Assembly: GCA_030531025.1 (NCBI GenBank)
Contig: JAUMTV010000019.1
Location: forward strand, 1 to 31,954
Reading direction: 5' to 3'
Length of the DNA stretch: 31,954 bases
Origin: Turicibacter sp.
Lineage (GTDB): Bacteria; Bacillota; Bacilli; MOL361; Turicibacteraceae
Below the pieces are notes generated by a model. The model was given only the letters and a program-made list of their open reading frames with translations, did not search any database and had not been told where the DNA came from. Both the position numbers and the translations under genes were made by a program. Below are positions 21,696-29,845 of the stretch, piece by piece; positions within the stretch are counted from its first letter, which is position 1, and each line of letters begins with the position of its first letter.

Positions 21696-22625
21696 TTAAT
21701 AGTCTGCGTATAATGACTGATATTCTGGCATTTGTCTCACTTCAGACAGTTCATCATCTGTTTTCATGTAGTCAATTAAGCTTGGACTTAGTTTCGTTGA
21801 AATCTTAATATCCTCTAACGCTGCTTCATTATCATGTAATAAAGCATAACAACAAGCACGATTATAATAAAGAACGGAAACTTCAGGATTATATTTAATA
21901 CCTTCTGTATATATAGCAATGCTTTCCTTATAATCTTTAAACTCTTCTTTATATAAAATAGCTAAGTTCAAATAAGTAAATGAATAATCTGGGTTGCTTT
22001 GAAGTGATTTACGATAATAACGAATCGACTCTTTAATCTGACCAAGCTTTCGACAAGCGACTCCTAAATTAAATAATGCCATATAATCAGCGGGATCGAC
22101 TTGATGAGCACGATAGAAGTAATGATAGGCTTTTAAGTTTTTATCTTCTGCTTCATAAATACAACCTAAATTAATATAAGCATAATAGTAGCTCGGATCA
22201 CTTTCAATAGTTTTTTCATAATGATAAATGGCTTGATCATTCTCTCCTAATTCATCATAAATATTAGCTAAGAAAAAATGGGCTGATTCATAATTTGGAT
22301 CTAATTCAATTGTCTTTTTATAATAATAAATCGCTTTGTCGTAATCTTCATTATCATCATAAATAGTTGCTAACCCATAATATGATGTTGGAAATTCTGG
22401 ATCTAGTTTAATCATCTCATAAAAGAGCTGAATAGCTTTTGACTGTTCGTCTACTTCATCATATAAAAAAGCTAAATCAAGCATTAAGTCTAAATCTTCT
22501 GTTCCAAAAGGTGTTTGGTAGGCATTAATAAAATGTTCTAATGCTTTTGAAACATTTCCGAGTTCTAAATAATGTGCTGCCACCATTTTTTGATTTAAAT
22601 AATATTGGTAAGTTTGTTCCTGCAT
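21696..22625 (-). CDS. TPR-repeat protein (second)
   Basis: A 309-residue soluble protein of about eight tetratricopeptide repeats (for example AIYYYKKTIELDPNYESAHFFLANIYDELGENDQ), similar in design to the 448-residue protein at 7582-8928. No signal or catalytic domain. ATG 22625 has AGGGGG 4 nt upstream. It is the last gene of the rph-rdgB-ysnB group, 21 bp behind ysnB. Its stop codon lies in the T-tract of its terminator, which the 169-bp element has split. Confidence 0.88.
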   Translation of the reverse strand: MQEQTYQYYLNQKMVAAHYLELGNVSKALEHFINAYQTPFGTEDLDLMLDLAFLYDEVDEQSKAIQLFYEMIKLDPEFPTSYYGLATIYDDNEDYDKAIYYYKKTIELDPNYESAHFFLANIYDELGENDQAIYHYEKTIESDPSYYYAYINLGCIYEAEDKNLKAYHYFYRAHQVDPADYMALFNLGVACRKLGQIKESIRYYRKSLQSNPDYSFTYLNLAILYKEEFKDYKESIAIYTEGIKYNPEVSVLYYNRACCYALLHDNEAALEDIKISTKLSPSLIDYMKTDDELSEVRQMPEYQSLYADY

Positions 22626-22646
22626 TAGACCCCCTACCTTTCTATG

Positions 22647-23156
22647 TTAACGACTAAATTTTTTTCTTATTAACGTCTCTCCAGTACTAACTTCTACATA
22701 AACGACTTCTAATTCATGAAGAGCAATCGTAATCGTCGCGTATGTCTTTTCTTTTGTATTACGTGGTAAAAGTACACTCCCTGGATTTAAGAAAAGAACC
22801 CCCTCATTCATTTCTGCTCCAATACAATGAGAATGACCGTAACAAACAATTGTAGCTCCAACCTCTAAAGCTTTGTAATATAGACGTTGCATGGAGTATT
22901 TGACATCATAATGGTGCCCATGTGTCATGAATAAAGTGTCTTGCTCATTTAGTTTTTCAATTCGATCAAGTGGATAGTTTTGATCAAAGTCACAATTTCC
23001 ACGTACCATTAAATATCCTTGAATCTCTTTATGATCACTCATTAGTTGAGAATCTCCACAATGAATGAATAAGTCTGTTTCATGCAAATGACGCTCTCGA
23101 ATTTTTTTTAAGCTTTTAGTATCTGTATGACTATCACTAACAACTACAATCTTCAT
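22647..23156 (-). CDS. ysnB: YfcE/MJ0936-type metallophosphoesterase (YsnB)
   Basis: A 169-residue calcineurin-like phosphoesterase. Metal ligands are all present: Asp8 and His10 (SDSH), Asp35 (HCGDS), Asn54 (RGNCD), His79 and His81 (THGH), His108 and His110 (GHSH). Family members hydrolyse phosphodiesters such as 2',3'-cAMP or bis-pNPP in vitro; the natural substrate is unknown. The gene follows rdgB by 12 bp, exactly as ysnA-ysnB in Bacillus. Confidence 0.93.
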   Translation of the reverse strand: MKIVVVSDSHTDTKSLKKIRERHLHETDLFIHCGDSQLMSDHKEIQGYLMVRGNCDFDQNYPLDRIEKLNEQDTLFMTHGHHYDVKYSMQRLYYKALEVGATIVCYGHSHCIGAEMNEGVLFLNPGSVLLPRNTKEKTYATITIALHELEVVYVEVSTGETLIRKKFSR

Positions 23157-23168
23157 GACTTATAACTC

Positions 23169-23762
23169 CTATACGAATGTCATTAAAACTTCTTTTAACT
23201 TCATAAAGGCGTCTGCACGATGACTTAATACATTCTTTTTGCTTTTTGGAATTTGCGCCATTGTTTTTTCAAGTTCTGGTAGATAGAAAATTGGATCATA
23301 TCCGAATCCTTCATTTCCAATGCATTGCGTTAAAATTTGACCTTCACATGTTCCACGAACGACCGATTCGTCTCCCTCTGGTGTTACTAAAGCTAAGGCA
23401 CAAACAAAACGAGCACTTCGCTTTTCTTCTGGTGTCCCTTCTAACTCACGTAATACTTTATCGATATTCGCTTGATCATCACGATTTTCTCCTGCATAAC
23501 GAGCACTATAGACACCTGGGCGTCCTTCAAGTGCATCGACTTCTAAACCAGAATCATCGGCAATAACAACTTGATTAAATTGTTTAGAAATTGCACGCGC
23601 TTTAATTAACGCATTCTCTTCAAACGTCTCTCCATCTTCAACAATATCGTCAATCTCTTCAAAATCTAATAACGATTTAACGATAATATTATATTGACTA
23701 AAAATATGTTCAAACTCTTTCGCTTTACCAACATTTTTAGTTGCAATGATAACTTCTTTCAT
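23169..23762 (-). CDS. rdgB: XTP/dITP diphosphatase (RdgB/YsnA, Ham1 family)
   Basis: A 197-residue house-cleaning pyrophosphatase that removes non-canonical purine triphosphates (ITP, dITP, XTP). Signatures are the N-terminal IATKNVGKAKEF, VIADDSGLEVDALEGRPGVYSARYAG, GFGYDPIFYLPE and SHRADAF, covering nucleotide and Mg2+ binding. Length is normal. It follows rph by 13 bp. The rph-rdgB order is conserved in Bacillus (rph-ysnA). Confidence 0.96.
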   Translation of the reverse strand: MKEVIIATKNVGKAKEFEHIFSQYNIIVKSLLDFEEIDDIVEDGETFEENALIKARAISKQFNQVVIADDSGLEVDALEGRPGVYSARYAGENRDDQANIDKVLRELEGTPEEKRSARFVCALALVTPEGDESVVRGTCEGQILTQCIGNEGFGYDPIFYLPELEKTMAQIPKSKKNVLSHRADAFMKLKEVLMTFV

Positions 23763-23775
23763 TCCTTTTGACTCC

Positions 23776-24486
23776 TTAGCTCATTTGTTTTTGCATCTCA
23801 ATTAATTGAGTAATTCCTTGACTAGCGACGTCAAGCATTTCAAGTAACTGTGCATGCGAATAAGTGGCCTCTTCACCTGTTCCTTGGATTTCAACAAATT
23901 GGCCACTTTCTGTCATAATGACATTCATGTCAACTTCAGCTTTTGAATCTTCTTCATAATTTAAATCTAAAATCACTTCACCATCTAAGATTCCGACTGA
24001 AATAGCCGCGACATACTCTTTTAAAGGAGACTCTGCAATAGTTCCATCTGCTACTAATTTATCAAAGGCTAGTTTCATTGCAACCATCGCACCTGTAATA
24101 GAAGCTGTACGTGTTCCACCATCAGCTTGAATGACATCACAGTCAATCCAAATTGTACGTTCTCCTAATTTTTCTAAATCAACTGCTGCACGAAGTGAAC
24201 GTCCTATGAGACGTTGAATTTCCATTGTGCGTCCGCTTAATTTTCCACGTGATGCTTCACGAATATTTCTTGTATTGGTTGCACGTGGTAACATTGAATA
24301 TTCAGCTGTAATCCAACCTTTTCCTTGTCCTCGCATAAAAGGTGGTAACTTATGTTCAATCGTTGCTGTACAAATGACTTTAGTATTACCAAATGACACT
24401 AATACAGCCCCTTCAGGATTAATTATATAATGAGGAATAAATTCTACTTTTCTTAGTTCGTTGTTTTTACGTTCGTTTGCTCTCAT
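23776..24486 (-). CDS. rph: Ribonuclease PH
   Basis: A 236-residue phosphorolytic 3'-5' exoribonuclease that trims tRNA 3' ends. Strong family blocks: [72 protein letters not shown] and [19 protein letters not shown] start at ATG 24486 (MRANER); the in-frame GTG at 24495 is part of the AAGGTGA ribosome binding site. It opens a tight rph-rdgB-ysnB-TPR group and has an extended -10 promoter between gerM and itself. Confidence 0.96.
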   Translation of the reverse strand: MRANERKNNELRKVEFIPHYIINPEGAVLVSFGNTKVICTATIEHKLPPFMRGQGKGWITAEYSMLPRATNTRNIREASRGKLSGRTMEIQRLIGRSLRAAVDLEKLGERTIWIDCDVIQADGGTRTASITGAMVAMKLAFDKLVADGTIAESPLKEYVAAISVGILDGEVILDLNYEEDSKAEVDMNVIMTESGQFVEIQGTGEEATYSHAQLLEMLDVASQGITQLIEMQKQMS

Positions 24487-24529
24487 ATCTATCACCTTGC
24501 TTATTATCTGATTAAAACGTACATCCTCT

Positions 24530-24538
24530 ATTATAACA
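24530..24538 (-). promoter_or_regulatory. Extended -10 promoter of rph operon
   Basis: Minus-strand TGTTATAAT (24538-24530) in the 62-bp gerM-rph gap. It would let the housekeeping genes be expressed independently of sporulation-controlled gerM. Confidence 0.55.
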
Positions 24539-24548
24539 TAATCTCATT

Positions 24549-25559
24549 TTATTGTGCTTCAATTAACGAACCATCTTCAAAATCAAATCGACTCATTGGA
24601 ACGGCAATTGAATGATTCGCATCATCCATAACTTTAATATTTCCATTGATTGCAACAGAGACCATTTCAATCTCATCTAATTCAGTTAATGTCATGACTA
24701 GTTGATTTAACATTGTTGATGAAACTTTCGTTTGTTGACTATCATAGTATAACTCAGAACTAAAATTTAATGAAACTAATCCTTCACTAATCACAGGATT
24801 ACTTAGTAACGTTGTCTCATGATTGAATACAGTCACGTAATTTTGATGATTTGTTGGTCCCTGAATTAATGCATTCACAGCATAAGTGACAGGATCAGCT
24901 GATGCAGGAATTAAGCGAGTCACTGGTACAAGCATTCCATTTTTACTATCATCTGTTACAAAGTAAAGCGTCACTAATTGTGTATCATCAAGAGTTGTTG
25001 TATCTAATTCCAAATTAATTCCCATTGATCGATCTAATCCTCGGCTGATTGGAAGTGAGCCATTTAAATTAGAAACAGCTTCGCCATCAATTTCAAATTT
25101 CACTTTATCAACATCGACTAACTCTGTATAGGTCCATACAAGTGAAGATAAAACATCTTGCTCTTCATTTGTTGTATAATCTAAAAACTCTGGTGAAACA
25201 TTTAAAGTTAATACGCCATCTTCTAAGTGATAATCGTTTAACGTTGTCATAGGTGAAATTAAAGAAGTAGTTCCAACCGGTAGTTGATTTGCTTTAGTTG
25301 TAAAAATATCAAAAATTGCTTGAATTGGATCTTTTTCTTCACCTTTTGGTACAAAAGTTTTCACTAAATTGTCTGATTCATGCCAAGCATAAATCGTATA
25401 AGACTCTTCTGCTGAATAAACGCTTTGTTCTTGCGATGGTTGTTCGCTCATTGTATCTACTAAATTTCTAGTTGCAGGATCTTCAGTTCGAGTAGCATAA
25501 TAAATAAACAACATTGCGAGGACTGGTAATGTTAATTTTTTTACCCATTTTGTTTGCAT
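24549..25559 (-). CDS. gerM: Germination/sporulation protein GerM
   Basis: A 336-residue protein with two GerMN domains (about residues 75-190 and 205-325; each ends in a motif like SLNFSSELY or TLNVSPEFL followed by a hydrophobic LV.TLTELDE segment). In Bacillus GerM is needed for engulfment-stage complex assembly (SpoIIQ-SpoIIIAG zone) and germination. The N-terminus has a hydrophobic anchor (LTLPVLAMLFIYYA) but no lipobox Cys, whereas Bacillus GerM is a lipoprotein. ATG 25559 has GAGGTGAG upstream. A CATATAGT box at about 25597-25590 (minus) fits a sigma-E -10, without a clear -35. Confidence 0.9.
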   Translation of the reverse strand: MQTKWVKKLTLPVLAMLFIYYATRTEDPATRNLVDTMSEQPSQEQSVYSAEESYTIYAWHESDNLVKTFVPKGEEKDPIQAIFDIFTTKANQLPVGTTSLISPMTTLNDYHLEDGVLTLNVSPEFLDYTTNEEQDVLSSLVWTYTELVDVDKVKFEIDGEAVSNLNGSLPISRGLDRSMGINLELDTTTLDDTQLVTLYFVTDDSKNGMLVPVTRLIPASADPVTYAVNALIQGPTNHQNYVTVFNHETTLLSNPVISEGLVSLNFSSELYYDSQQTKVSSTMLNQLVMTLTELDEIEMVSVAINGNIKVMDDANHSIAVPMSRFDFEDGSLIEAQ

Positions 25560-25588
25560 CTGTTCTCACCTCTTCTAAAATATATAGC

Positions 25589-25597
25589 TACTATATG
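25589..25597 (-). promoter_or_regulatory. Possible sigma-E -10 box of gerM
   Basis: CATATAGTA on the minus strand, about 30 nt before the gerM ATG, resembles sigma-E (CATACAnT) and sigma-K (CATAnnnTA) -10 elements. No convincing -35 is present. Confidence 0.35.
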
Positions 25598-25604
25598 AAG
25601 AGAT

Positions 25605-25626
25605 AAAAAAAAAGATAACCTTTATC
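25605..25626 (-). terminator. Weak terminator after the exonuclease gene
   Basis: GATAA-AGG-TTATC, a 5-bp hairpin on the minus strand followed by nine T. The stem is short but the T-run is long. Confidence 0.45.
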
Positions 25627-25703
25627 GCATGTTCTCTAAAGACTCGTGAATAGATGTCAATTCTATAAACAATTCGATAAAACTTATCTCTTTTATTTAA
25701 TAT

Positions 25704-26795
25704 TTAGCGGTTATTCATAAGGTTTTGATAATTTTCTTTAAATGGATATTTTTCATTCGATAAAATGATAGATTTAAACTTATAAAAAATATTATGTAAA
25801 ACAAGGGCATCTACAAGAGCATCATGAATTTGGGTACCAGTAAAGATTTCATAGCTCTTAATGGCATTATATAGCCCAATATCTTGACCAATCTGATAAT
25901 ATTGGCGATGCACTCGTTGCAAGTCAATTAATTGATCGGGTTCAAATAATGGATCCACATTATTAATTAAATACGAATTTTCTAAGATGAATCCGTCAGA
26001 AACACCCCAAACTAAAAAGATAGGGTTATATCTAGCAATCACTTCTTTAATATAATAGTAAAAATCACGATAACCCATGGCGCATGTAATAGCCGACTCT
26101 TTTATTTTTAAAAAATCCTGCGTTTTTTCTGATACGATTGGAAACAAAGTTGGTTTAACATAGGCCGACATTTTCTCAACAAGATTTCCTTCTGCATCAG
26201 CAATAATTAATCCAAATTGAATAATTTCAGGTTGGAATTTAATTCCTCGATACTCTGGACCACTCATTGAAAACTCTAAATCTAAAAAAGCATAATAACT
26301 AGAATCTATTAAATGATCCAGCGTATGTCTTAACTCATTTTTTATCACTTGAGGGTTTTCTATCTTTTTACGATTTTCTATTTTAATTGATGTAATTGCA
26401 TAATAAGTCGATTTTCCTAGTTTAAACTCCATCGGATTATAGGTGAATTGAAGAAAATCTCCTGGTTTAAACTGATGCTTAATAATATTGAAATACTTAG
26501 GGGTAATATAAAAATGAATTAATTGTCCGCCAGTATGTAACGAAATACGAGGAATCGATAAATTTAAAGATTGAATCTTTCCTTTCAGTTCTTTACATTT
26601 CTGCTGGGTTAATTCTAAACGACTAATCTTATTTTTCCCACTTAAGCTATATTGCACGGACTGTCCTAACATAGATGATGATACCGTTAGCTTAGGGTCA
26701 AATGAAAACCATGTCTCATTCATTAAGATTTTACGTTCTTCTAAGTTTATTTTTAAAATCACTCCGGTATGTCCGAGCATTCTAACCACTTCCAT
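25704..26795 (-). CDS. DEDDh 3'-5' exonuclease with an unknown N-terminal domain
   Basis: A protein of up to 363 residues. Residues about 165-350 form a DEDDh (DnaQ-like) exonuclease: FLDLEFSM (Asp, Glu), VWGVSDGFIL (Asp) and HDALVDAL (His, Asp), close to the KapD / ERI-1 branch. The first 160 residues contain two beta-rich blocks (GVILKINLEERKILMNETWFSF.. and IHFYITPKYFNIIKHQFKPGDFLQFTYN) that I cannot assign. The nuclease could act on RNA or DNA ends. ATG 26795 lacks an SD; Met6 (26780) with GGAAGTGG upstream is a plausible start. It stands between gerE and gerM, where Bacillus has ysmB. TATTATAAT about 80 nt upstream may be its promoter. Confidence 0.8.
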   Translation of the reverse strand: MEVVRMLGHTGVILKINLEERKILMNETWFSFDPKLTVSSSMLGQSVQYSLSGKNKISRLELTQQKCKELKGKIQSLNLSIPRISLHTGGQLIHFYITPKYFNIIKHQFKPGDFLQFTYNPMEFKLGKSTYYAITSIKIENRKKIENPQVIKNELRHTLDHLIDSSYYAFLDLEFSMSGPEYRGIKFQPEIIQFGLIIADAEGNLVEKMSAYVKPTLFPIVSEKTQDFLKIKESAITCAMGYRDFYYYIKEVIARYNPIFLVWGVSDGFILENSYLINNVDPLFEPDQLIDLQRVHRQYYQIGQDIGLYNAIKSYEIFTGTQIHDALVDALVLHNIFYKFKSIILSNEKYPFKENYQNLMNNR

Positions 26796-27033
26796 TAAAC
26801 AGTTTCATCATAACTAAATGATGCTTTTCATCTTGTAAAATTTTGAAGAATTTATCTTCTTTACTCTATACTATTATAATACACTTTCTTTCTTTAATCT
26901 ACTCGCACATTATTTTTTTACAATCCGACTATAATTCTTTTCCATAATATAACGGATAGCGATCACTGTTAACGATTAAGTCATTATTCATTTTTTGATG
27001 AAGACTGATGAAGCTTTGCTCATTTTAGAGCAA

Positions 27034-27066
27034 TTAAAAAAACCACCATAAAGGTGGTGATTTTTA
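27034..27066 (-). terminator. Terminator after gerE
   Basis: ACCACC / GGTGGT stem with a 5-nt loop and a 7-nt T-run on the minus strand, overlapping the gerE stop region. Confidence 0.8.
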
Positions 27067-27276
27067 TAATTTAATGACACCCAATCTTAAAAGCTCAATA
27101 ATGGCCTGTGAGCGTCCTTTAACGTTAAGTTTCAAAATAACATTTGAAATATGATTTCTGACCGTTTTTTCACTGATTTTCAACTCCTCAGCAATCTCAG
27201 CTGTCGTCATATTATGTACGAGTAAGTCGAAAATTTCCTGTTCACGCTTCGTTAAAATTGACTGACCTTTGTTCAA
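27064..27276 (-). CDS. gerE: Spore-coat transcription regulator GerE (LuxR/FixJ-type HTH)
   Basis: A 70-residue stand-alone LuxR-type DNA-binding domain: LTKREQEIFDLLVHNMTTAEIAEELKIS, then the recognition helix EKTVRNHISNVILKLNVKGRSQAI. Its small size, lack of a receiver or ligand domain, and position between uvrC and gerM match Bacillus GerE (74 aa), which tunes sigma-K genes for coat proteins. Start is TTG 27276 with AGGGGG 8 nt upstream; an in-frame stop lies just before. A sigma-K-like promoter lies upstream, as in Bacillus where gerE is sigma-K dependent. Confidence 0.9.
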   Translation of the reverse strand: MNKGQSILTKREQEIFDLLVHNMTTAEIAEELKISEKTVRNHISNVILKLNVKGRSQAIIELLRLGVIKL

Positions 27277-27348
27277 CCTTTCTACCCCCTATCTTTTGAG
27301 GTAGTCATTATCCTCGTTGATACGCCATGATTAATGCCGTATCTAGTA

Positions 27349-27376
27349 TATCTTATGTATATGATAATGATTAGTA
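27349..27376 (-). promoter_or_regulatory. Sigma-K-type promoter of gerE
   Basis: Minus-strand TACT (27376-27373), 15 nt, CATAAGATA (27357-27349). The -10 is a full match to CATAnnnTA, and the AC position equals that of the YjcZ-like promoters. The leader is about 65 nt. Confidence 0.55.
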
Positions 27377-27406
27377 CCAATTAATCTGTCAAAACTGCAT
27401 GAATTC

Positions 27407-29200
27407 TTACTGTTTTTTCTGTAGCTCTTCTTGAATAAATCCTTTCACTCGGCTGATTAACTCAGGAGAGAATCCAAGTCGAGTATAAGCAGCTTCATCT
27501 GCTTCAACCATCTTCTCAAGCGAACCAAAATTTTGAATTAATAAACGTTTACGTTTTGGTCCGATTCCTGGTATTTCATCTAAAATTGATGTTAATTGAC
27601 GATTTTGAGTAGTTTGATGATGGAAGCTTAAGACAAAGCGGTGAACTTCATCTTGAATTCGTGTTAATAAGGCAAATACATTCGCTCTTCCTTTTTTCTT
27701 TAAATTAATTTCTTCCATATCTCGACCATCTAATAAAAACGATGTTCGGTGTTTTTCGTCTTTCACAAGTCCAACCACTGGAATTGACATATTTAAAGAT
27801 TCAAGAACTTCCATTGCCACATTAATTTGACCTTTTCCACCATCTATGACAATTAAGTCTGGTGCCGGTAAGCCTTCATTTAACACTTTAAAGTAACGTC
27901 GATAAATGACTTCTTTCATTGCTTGGTAATCATCGCCCTCTGACGTCGTTGTAATCTTATATTTACGATATTCTTTTTTATCTGGTCGACCGTCAGTAAA
28001 GACAACCATTGCTGAAACAGTATCCATTCCTTGATGATGAGAGTTATCAAAAGCTTCAATTCGGTGTGGCGTTGGGATACTTAATAACTCTCCTAATTTC
28101 TCAACAGCTTTTAATGTTCGCTCTTCCTGTTTTTCAATCAATTGTAATTTTTCATTTAAGGCCATCTCAGCATTTTTCATTGCTAGATCAACAAGCTCTT
28201 TCTTTTCTCCTTGCTTTGGAACGATGACTTTCACATCAAGTAATTGTGATAATAGTTCTTGATTAAGTGTTGCAGGAATAAAAATTTCTTTTGGTTTTAA
28301 TGTGTTATTACTTTGATAGAATCGTCCAATGAAAGTTAATACGGCTTCTTCAACATCATCAATTCCATCAAAAATGGATACTTCACGCTCAATCACTTTT
28401 CCTTGACGAATAAAGAAAACTTGGACACAAACTAATCCATTAATTTCAGCATATCCAAAAATATCACGATCAATAAAGTCGTTTAACGCCATCTTTTGTT
28501 TTTCAACTGTGGCCTCAATATGAAAAATTAAGTCGCGATATTCCTTCGCACGTTCAAATTCTAAATTTTCAGCTGCTGCTTCCATCCTTTTTACTAAGTC
28601 TTCTTTTACATTCGAATAATCCCCTTTTAAGAAGCGGGAAATTTGTTCAATATAGGGCTTGTAATCTTGAGTTGGAATGCTATATTCACACGGACCAAGA
28701 CACTGATGAATATGATAATAAAGACAAACTTTTTTCGGAATGGTATGACATTTTCTTAATGGATATAATTTATTTAATAAACGAATCGTTTCATTAGCAG
28801 CTGTGGCATTTGGATAGGGTCCAAAATACTTGCCACCATCTTTTTTAATTTTACGAGTTGTTACTAATCTCGGATGAGCTTCATTCGTAATCTTAATATA
28901 TGGATAATGCTTATCATCTGTTAACATGATATTATATTTTGGATCATACTTTTTAATTAAATTAAGCTCTAAAACTAAAGCTTCTAATTCACTCGAGGTG
29001 ATAATATACTCAAAATCAGCAATCTCTCTTACTAAACGTGCTGTTTTTCCATTATGTGAACCGGTAAAGTATGATTTAACACGATTCTTGAGACGTTTAG
29101 CTTTTCCAACGTAAATAACTTGTCCCTTTGCATCCTTCATTAAATAACAGCCTGGATTCATCGGTAATAATGATAGCTTATCTTTTAATAATTGATTCAA
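27407..29200 (-). CDS. uvrC: Excinuclease ABC subunit C
   Basis: A 597-residue UvrC, the double-incision nuclease of nucleotide excision repair. GIY-YIG domain at the N-terminus (PGCYLMKDAKGQVIYVGKAKRLKNRVKSYF), Cys-containing linker (CHTIPKKVCLYYHIHQCLGPC), UVR motif for UvrB contact (MEAAAENLEFERAKEYRD), RNase H-like domain (EAFDNSHHQG, DLIVIDGGKGQ) and C-terminal helix-hairpin-helix (LDEIPGIGPKRKRLLIQNFGS). I start at TTG 29200: AGAGGTG sits 6 nt upstream and the product MNQLLKDKLSLLP aligns with the usual UvrC N-terminus. A GTG at 29209 is possible but overlaps that SD. Confidence 0.97.
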   Translation of the reverse strand: MNQLLKDKLSLLPMNPGCYLMKDAKGQVIYVGKAKRLKNRVKSYFTGSHNGKTARLVREIADFEYIITSSELEALVLELNLIKKYDPKYNIMLTDDKHYPYIKITNEAHPRLVTTRKIKKDGGKYFGPYPNATAANETIRLLNKLYPLRKCHTIPKKVCLYYHIHQCLGPCEYSIPTQDYKPYIEQISRFLKGDYSNVKEDLVKRMEAAAENLEFERAKEYRDLIFHIEATVEKQKMALNDFIDRDIFGYAEINGLVCVQVFFIRQGKVIEREVSIFDGIDDVEEAVLTFIGRFYQSNNTLKPKEIFIPATLNQELLSQLLDVKVIVPKQGEKKELVDLAMKNAEMALNEKLQLIEKQEERTLKAVEKLGELLSIPTPHRIEAFDNSHHQGMDTVSAMVVFTDGRPDKKEYRKYKITTTSEGDDYQAMKEVIYRRYFKVLNEGLPAPDLIVIDGGKGQINVAMEVLESLNMSIPVVGLVKDEKHRTSFLLDGRDMEEINLKKKGRANVFALLTRIQDEVHRFVLSFHHQTTQNRQLTSILDEIPGIGPKRKRLLIQNFGSLEKMVEADEAAYTRLGFSPELISRVKGFIQEELQKKQ

Positions 29201-29243
29201 TTGCTTCACCTCTCACTTCATTTGCAACATCTTTATTTTACAA

Positions 29244-29288
29244 TAAAAAATCCTAGTCTATCGTTTAAAAACGAAGATTTCTAGGATT
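29244..29288 (-). terminator. Terminator after the 150-aa membrane-anchored gene
   Basis: AATCCTAG / CTAGGATT outer stem with an inner TCGTTT/AAACGA hairpin, followed on the minus strand by TTTTTTATTG. Confidence 0.75.
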
Positions 29289-29311
29289 AGTTTGGCTCAT
29301 TGCCGTTGTCA

Positions 29312-29764
29312 TTATTTCATATTATAAGATAAAAACACGCGCTCTTCTTGATCATTCACTAAAATATAAGTGACTTGATCATTTTTATAAATTTTCTTGA
29401 TTGAATCGTAAAGCTTTACTTTATATTCTTTTCGACCCTGCCCATCTTCAACGACATCATAATATAATTTTAGCTTTCCATCAGCTATGACAAGCTCATA
29501 TACATCATACTTTTGATTGGCTTGTGGAACCGCTACAATAACATGATCATCAATTTGTCGTTTCACATTTTTATAAAATCGCTCTAAATAAGAGAGATTC
29601 ACAATCTTTTCATCCGTTTGAATAACATGTCCATCTATTTCACCTTGCATAATATCATAGGTATCATGTGCGCTCACTTGTAAATTTAAGTTTCCTTTAA
29701 AGACATATCCCCCAACTAAGACAAGGACAACTAAAATTACGAGACTAATACTTGTTTTTTTCAT
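29312..29764 (-). CDS. Membrane-anchored extracellular protein of unknown function
   Basis: A 150-residue protein. An N-terminal signal anchor (residues about 4-22, ISLVILVVLVLVGGYVF) is followed by a charged, beta-rich domain (YDIMQGEIDGHVIQTDEKIVNLSY..YDVYELVIADGKLKLYYDVV..VTYILVNDQEERVFLSYN). No Cys, so not a lipoprotein. I recognise no family. I start at ATG 29764 with GGTGGG 5 nt upstream; a TTG one codon earlier is less likely. It lies between the LTA-synthase-family gene and uvrC, in the same direction, with its own terminator. Confidence 0.75.
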   Translation of the reverse strand: MKKTSISLVILVVLVLVGGYVFKGNLNLQVSAHDTYDIMQGEIDGHVIQTDEKIVNLSYLERFYKNVKRQIDDHVIVAVPQANQKYDVYELVIADGKLKLYYDVVEDGQGRKEYKVKLYDSIKKIYKNDQVTYILVNDQEERVFLSYNMK

Positions 29765-29845
29765 CAAATCCCACCATCCAATTTGTCACTTATGGTGTTA
29801 TTTTATCATCTTTTTTCTGTCGAAAACAATAGAATGCTAGTTTTT

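Noticed and set aside
27064..27276. LuxR-type quorum-sensing regulator
   Set aside because: Only the DNA-binding domain is present and the gene context is that of gerE.
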